A stretch of DNA of 16,799 nucleotides from Pseudomonadota bacterium (GTDB lineage: Bacteria > Chloroflexota > Ktedonobacteria > Ktedonobacterales > JACDGC01). The position numbers and the translations under genes were made by a program. Under the pieces are notes generated by a model that was given only the letters and a program-made list of their open reading frames with translations, had not been told where the DNA came from and ran no database searches. Below are positions 13,768 through 16,799 of the stretch, piece by piece. How positions within the stretch are numbered: position 1 is the first letter of the stretch; the number at the start of each line of letters is the position of its first letter. The stretch spans positions 1 to 16,799 of the forward strand of contig JAJPKG010000318.1 of the NCBI GenBank assembly GCA_021323815.1, given 5' to 3'.

Positions 13768-13871
13768 GGTTGAATTTTCCTTTCGTAGCCTACACTGCTG
13801 TACATACATCTATTCTTTTTCCACAAGGCGAACCGGCAACCACATCCTGAATGCAAAGGCCCCAATGATAG

Positions 13872-13897
13872 GCCTCATCCAAAACGATAGATGAGGC
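13872..13897 (-). terminator. Hairpin after the small membrane protein gene
   Basis: GCCTCATC (13872-13879) pairs with GATGAGGC (13890-13897) around a 10-nt loop, 7 nt beyond the stop of the 13905-14135 gene. There is no strong T tract. It probably ends or stabilises that transcript. Confidence 0.45.
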
Positions 13898-13904
13898 GCT
13901 TCAT

Positions 13905-14135
13905 TCAGTGGCTGCGTCTGATTTCTTCGCCCAATTTCACGCGACATTGATTTCGCCAGCGGGCGCGCAGTTCGCGCCGAATCAGCACCACTTGCTCGAT
14001 GCTCAGGCAAAGGCTGACGAAGGCCAGCAACATCAGCCAGGGCGGCAACGCATCCCAGATGCGCCACAACAAGGTAACGGCTGAAATGAGCGCAAGCGCA
14101 CCCATTGCCGCTCCTGCAACATGCAGTTTCGACAT
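13905..14135 (-). CDS. Small two-helix membrane protein, unknown function
   Basis: A 76-residue protein I do not recognise. Two hydrophobic segments (about 5-26 and 30-53) suggest a helical hairpin in the membrane. A short charged C-terminal tail (about 53-76: RRELRARWRNQCR..) would be cytoplasmic by the positive-inside rule. The start is supported by AAGGA 6 nt upstream of the ATG. It lies downstream of the sigma-factor gene on the same strand, with a perfect palindrome between them, so co-transcription is uncertain. An overlapping frame at 13810-14067 lacks a ribosome binding site and is not annotated. Confidence 0.65.
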   Translation of the reverse strand: MSKLHVAGAAMGALALISAVTLLWRIWDALPPWLMLLAFVSLCLSIEQVVLIRRELRARWRNQCRVKLGEEIRRSH

Positions 14136-14176
14136 GATGTTCCTTTAGATGGATGATGGGGGATTATGGTGGGAGT

Positions 14177-14196
14177 GGGCGAGGCATGCCTCGCCC
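14177..14196. repeat. Perfect 20-bp palindrome (GGGCGAGGCATGCCTCGCCC)
   Basis: A fully self-complementary 20-mer followed by CTA sits 11 nt past the stop codon of the sigma-factor gene. Its arms resemble those of the hairpin at 7323-7354, so it is probably a second copy of that small repeat family. It may serve as the sigma gene's terminator. Confidence 0.55.
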
Positions 14197-14207
14197 CTAT
14201 GGAACCT

Positions 14208-15464
14208 CTACAAGTTCTCCTCGAACGTGTCCAGCACCTCAAGGGTGCGCGCGTCAGCGAAGGCGGTGAAACGCGCGTCGCTGACCGTGTCGGCCAGTTG
14301 AAAGCGCAGTGCGGCGCGGCCCTGCCATTCGGTTGCCAGATCCGGCAGGCCGATCCAGCGTGGATGCGCGCGCATGAACCGCTTCGCCGCAGGATTGGCC
14401 CACAAAATCGCTTCCATCACCGTCCAAGACATCCCCAGCCCCCAACAGCCAGGACACGTGCATGGTGCGATGCTCCAAAAATGCTGCAAGTGTGGGAAGT
14501 CGAGAGGCATTACTTCAGGGCTGGCGATGCAGGTGCGGACAGTTGCGCCGCAGGATATACATTGCGTCACTCCGGTTTGGATGCGCTGTTGCGTTTGTTC
14601 AACGAGGACGCACATCGAACGATTGAATGCCGGGCGAAATGCCTTCACACCGATGAGTTCGCTCATCCCCTTCGTGCGATATATATCCATATTAGCGTCT
14701 GGCGAGCAAGAAGGGCAGCGCAGGCGCAACTCTGGCAGGCCATTGAGATAGGTCTCGAATCGACCACTGAGCCGTCGCTTGCCACAGACGTAGCACCACA
14801 TCGATGTGGTTTGCCATCCCATCTCATCCTCAGCCACCGGCAGCAATCCAGCAGCCAACAGATCGTCTCGCAATGGACCTTCCATGACGGCGCGCAACTG
14901 GCGGCGGGCGCGATGCAGCCGCGCTTCCAGTGCCGGCACGCTCACCTTCAGGATCCCCGCCACCTCACGTTCCGGCAGATCTGCCAGATAGCGCAGCGAA
15001 AGCAGTTGACGCGCCGCCGGTGTCAGATGGGTGAGCGCGCGCACCATGAGGTCGATGGTCTCTTGCTGGTCGAGATCCTCCAATGGATCGGGAGTCTGGG
15101 GATCAGCAATCTCATCGGCCTCACCCTGGTTCAGCGGCAGGCCGTCGAGAAAGATGATCTGTTCGCTGGAACGAGCAGCGTTCGCGCGCCAGAACAAGCG
15201 GCATTGATTGCGGCAGATCGCGTCCAGCCAGGCATCAAAGCGTTCCGGCTCGCGCAGTTGCTTGCGATTACGCCACCCCGCCAGCAGCGTTTCCTGCACC
15301 ACATCCTCTTGGTGGGCAGGGGGAATACCCGCCGCACATACAATGCGCCTTAAGCGCGGATGTGCGGCGACGAACTGATTATCCAGGTTGGGTAGCGCGT
15401 CGTGCAGGTGCAGCGCAGTCGTGAAAGTCAGGATATGACCAGGTTCGGATTTTCTTACATACAT
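14208..15464 (-). CDS. ECF-like sigma factor with cysteine-rich C-terminal extension
   Basis: A 418-residue protein in two parts. The N-terminal part is a sigma-70-family ECF-like sigma factor: region 2 at about 30-93 (AHQEDVVQETLLAGWRN, ERFDAWLDAICRNQCRLFW) and region 4 at about 145-192 (LTPAARQLLSLRYLADLPEREVAGILKVS, a helix-turn-helix). The remaining ~220 residues are unusual. They hold CxxC pairs at 224/227 and 250/253, a CxxC plus Cys at 302/305/312, and a CxCxxC cluster at 335/337/340. These look like zinc- or metal-binding fingers, ahead of a C-terminal region I do not recognise. No anti-sigma gene is next to it, so the tail may itself control the sigma activity (inference). The ATG at 15464 has GGAGG 12 nt upstream; a GTG at 15497 is possible. 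Confidence 0.88.
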   Translation of the reverse strand: MYVRKSEPGHILTFTTALHLHDALPNLDNQFVAAHPRLRRIVCAAGIPPAHQEDVVQETLLAGWRNRKQLREPERFDAWLDAICRNQCRLFWRANAARSSEQIIFLDGLPLNQGEADEIADPQTPDPLEDLDQQETIDLMVRALTHLTPAARQLLSLRYLADLPEREVAGILKVSVPALEARLHRARRQLRAVMEGPLRDDLLAAGLLPVAEDEMGWQTTSMWCYVCGKRRLSGRFETYLNGLPELRLRCPSCSPDANMDIYRTKGMSELIGVKAFRPAFNRSMCVLVEQTQQRIQTGVTQCISCGATVRTCIASPEVMPLDFPHLQHFWSIAPCTCPGCWGLGMSWTVMEAILWANPAAKRFMRAHPRWIGLPDLATEWQGRAALRFQLADTVSDARFTAFADARTLEVLDTFEENL

Positions 15465-15659
15465 CGGTAAATGCGACCTCCACAAGCTACGTTGCACGAA
15501 CCAGATGATACCATACGCAAGTTTTCCCCGAATTCGCGTTGATACAGATGGCAGTTTCCGGCATTGTAGAAATCATAACCTGCCAGGTGTGACGAACTCC
15601 ACACTGATTGTGCGAGAAAAGACGCGCAAAAACCGTATCTCACACAAGGCTAGATACGA
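15465..15659. other. Divergent intergenic region, sigma gene side
   Basis: No gene is seen in this part of the 383-nt gap between the sigma-factor and VWA genes. On the minus strand a weak possible -10 box TATCAT occurs near 15508-15513, without a good -35. ECF sigma genes often have non-standard promoters, so the absence of a housekeeping promoter is not surprising. Confidence 0.3.
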
Positions 15660-15665
15660 TATAAT
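15660..15665 (+). promoter_or_regulatory. Perfect -10 box upstream of the VWA gene
   Basis: TATAAT (15660-15665) lies ~185 nt ahead of the VWA start codon. The matching -35 position is poor (ATCTCA), so the promoter would need an activator, or the box may be chance in this AT-rich stretch. Confidence 0.35.
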
Positions 15666-15676
15666 ACGCTTCAACG

Positions 15677-15699
15677 AGCCTGTTGCCTTGCAACGGGCT
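15677..15699 (+). repeat. Hairpin in the VWA gene leader
   Basis: AGCCTGTTGC (15677-15686) pairs with GCAACGGGCT (15690-15699), 10 bp with one G-T wobble and a 3-nt loop. It would sit at the 5' end of a transcript from the TATAAT at 15660. It could be a terminator or an mRNA-protecting hairpin. Confidence 0.45.
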
Positions 15700-15786
15700 T
15701 CATGAGTGATGTAGTCCTCCATCTGTAACAGTCTTGAGTAACGGAGGTGGCACGGGAACAGGCATGAGCAGGCTGGTCCCCGCCCT

Positions 15787-15823
15787 GTAGCTCCCCGTCG
15801 CAAAGCAGGGAGAGGATTGAAAC
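15787..15823 (+). repeat. Solitary CRISPR-repeat-like sequence
   Basis: This 37-nt stretch starts GTAGCTCCCC, contains an internal inverted pair CTCCC/GGGAG (15791-15795 with 15808-15812) and ends GGATTGAAAC. Length, partial palindrome and the ATTGAAAC end are typical of repeats in type I and III CRISPR arrays. No second copy and no spacers are seen in the window, so it is not an array. It lies 24 nt before the VWA start codon, in the gene's leader. Confidence 0.35.
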
Positions 15824-15847
15824 AAACAAGCAAAGGAGCCGCACCCC

Positions 15848-16799
15848 ATGAGATTCCTCCACCGTATCGGCACAGCATTTCTGATAATGTTGTGTGTTCT
15901 CGGCGCGGCACTCATCTGGTTCGCCGCTCCCACGCGAGCGGCAACGCTCCATCCCCACGACCCCAGCGGTCATGTGACCATCATCGTCTTAGATATGTCC
16001 GGTTCGATGGCCCAAAACGATCCCAACGGCTATCGCTGCTCTGCCGCGAACGCCTACATCGATCTCAGCAGACCAGGATCGTTCATCGGCGTGATCGGGT
16101 TAGATAACAACAACGGCGCGACAGGTGGACCGCACAATTTTGTGCAGGCGCAGACATGGGCGCAACCCACCGAGATGGCGACGGTCGCGCAGCGTGCGGC
16201 CTTGCGCCAGGTGATCGCCACCAAGTCGAATGGCTGCAAGCCGGACGGCAACACCCCCACCTATGATGCCCTCAATAAGGCCCTGAGCATGCTGCAAAGC
16301 GCCACGCAGGGCGGCGCGCTTTCCGGATCTGTCATTTTGCTGACCGACGGTGTTCCTTATCCAGGGACCTCAGACCAGATCAGCGCCATCAAGAGCGATC
16401 TGGTGCCGAAGTTCAAGCAGAATGGCTGGCCGGTAGATACCATCGCGCTGGGACCGGCAGGCACGCAGAACGGCGTGGATTTCCACGGCTTTCTGGGTGG
16501 CATCGCCAACGCGACGGGCGGCAAATTCTATGACGATGGAAAGGGCATCGTTCCCGGCGTCTCGCCGCTGAACCTGGCGTCTTTCTTCGTGGATATCTTT
16601 GCCTTGCGCAACGGGCGCACCCCCGGCTCAACCATCCCGCCCACCGGTTTGAACGGCGGCACCACCTCGCGCAATTTCTCGGTCGGCAACTTCGTCAGCC
16701 ATTTGGACGTGATTGCCGTCAAGGATAATCCAAACACGCGCGTCACTCTTACTACGCCCAATGGGAACACCATCTCGGCCAGCAATGCAGGCGCGTTCG
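15848..16799 (+). CDS. Exported von Willebrand factor A domain protein (3' end cut by the window)
   Basis: At least 317 residues; the gene runs off the window with no stop. Residues 1 to about 31 form a signal peptide (hydrophobic core at about 9-27, likely cleavage after PTRA), so the protein is secreted or surface-anchored. The VWA domain spans about 42-230. Its metal-ion-dependent adhesion site looks complete: DMSGS at 49-53, Thr136 in GNTPTYDAL and Asp167 in LLTDG. A possible disulfide pair is Cys64 and Cys130. After about 260 a beta-rich segment resembles the Ig-like domains that often follow VWA in surface proteins. The ATG at 15848 follows AAAGGAG by 9 nt. The role is probably binding or adhesion; the partner is unknown. 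Confidence 0.9.
   Translation, partial: MRFLHRIGTAFLIMLCVLGAALIWFAAPTRAATLHPHDPSGHVTIIVLDMSGSMAQNDPNGYRCSAANAYIDLSRPGSFIGVIGLDNNNGATGGPHNFVQAQTWAQPTEMATVAQRAALRQVIATKSNGCKPDGNTPTYDALNKALSMLQSATQGGALSGSVILLTDGVPYPGTSDQISAIKSDLVPKFKQNGWPVDTIALGPAGTQNGVDFHGFLGGIANATGGKFYDDGKGIVPGVSPLNLASFFVDIFALRNGRTPGSTIPPTGLNGGTTSRNFSVGNFVSHLDVIAVKDNPNTRVTLTTPNGNTISASNAGAF

Noticed and set aside
13810..14067. An 85-residue minus-strand frame overlapping the small membrane protein
   Set aside because: It has no ribosome binding site, while the overlapping 76-residue frame has AAGGA at good spacing and two hydrophobic segments.
14166..15353. A 395-residue plus-strand open frame over the sigma-factor gene
   Set aside because: The composition is typical of an antisense shadow (His/Gln/Arg-rich), and the minus strand has clear sigma regions 2 and 4.
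15711..15747. A second degenerate CRISPR-like repeat 76 nt upstream of the one at 15787
   Set aside because: Only GTAG and scattered positions match and the GATTGAAAC end is missing, so the suggestive spacing is probably chance.
15710..15830. Possible riboswitch (c-di-GMP GEMM-like or cobalamin-like) in the VWA gene leader
   Set aside because: GCAAAGC and GTCCCCGCC-CTGT look like fragments of those motifs, but the other conserved parts and the order of elements do not fit.

Overview
The window is about 16.8 kb of moderately GC-rich bacterial chromosome with short intergenic gaps. It is studded with small palindromic repeats. Organism: the mix of a GH15 maltodextrin locus, a LipM-type octanoyltransferase, a very small SWIM protein, an ECF-like sigma factor with a cysteine-rich tail and a VapBC pair suggests a Chloroflexota-like (filamentous or Ktedonobacteria-type) bacterium. 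This is inference from gene content only; no rRNA or other phylogenetic marker was analysed.

Layout. Positions 1-283 hold two inverted copies of a ~59-nt double-hairpin repeat. 284-2131 (-) is an ABC exporter half-transporter whose ATPase site is degenerate. It is divergent from a single-domain cupin gene (2435-2893, +), with two tandem palindromes and a good promoter between them. 3097-4073 (-) is rplJ-rplL (ribosomal proteins L10 and L7/L12), with a strong promoter, a ~255-nt leader and an attenuator-like hairpin; the usual neighbours rplK-rplA and rpoB are not beside it.

4549-11786 is a sugar-utilisation locus: a divergent LacI-family repressor (-), then a binding lipoprotein, two MalF/MalG-type permeases and a cytoplasmic GH15 glucoamylase-like enzyme (+). 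The likely flow is capture of a malto-oligosaccharide outside the cell, import through the two permeases, and cleavage to glucose inside, under LacI control. No ATPase (MalK/MsmX) gene is present, so a shared one elsewhere is expected. Palindromic repeats sit between the binding-protein and permease genes.

11904-12716 (+) is a LipM-like octanoyltransferase for lipoate synthesis. 12779-13419 (+) is a VapBC-like toxin-antitoxin pair. 13426-13767 (-) is a tiny SWIM zinc-finger protein, 13905-14135 (-) a small two-helix membrane protein, and 14208-15464 (-) an ECF-like sigma factor with a ~220-residue cysteine-rich C-terminal extension. The last gene, 15848 to the window end (+), encodes an exported von Willebrand factor A protein, cut off by the window edge. 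A single 37-nt CRISPR-repeat-like sequence lies just ahead of it.

The items most worth a second look are the sigma factor fused to a cysteine-rich domain, the unpaired degenerate ABC half-transporter, the dispersed double-hairpin repeat family and the solitary CRISPR-like repeat.
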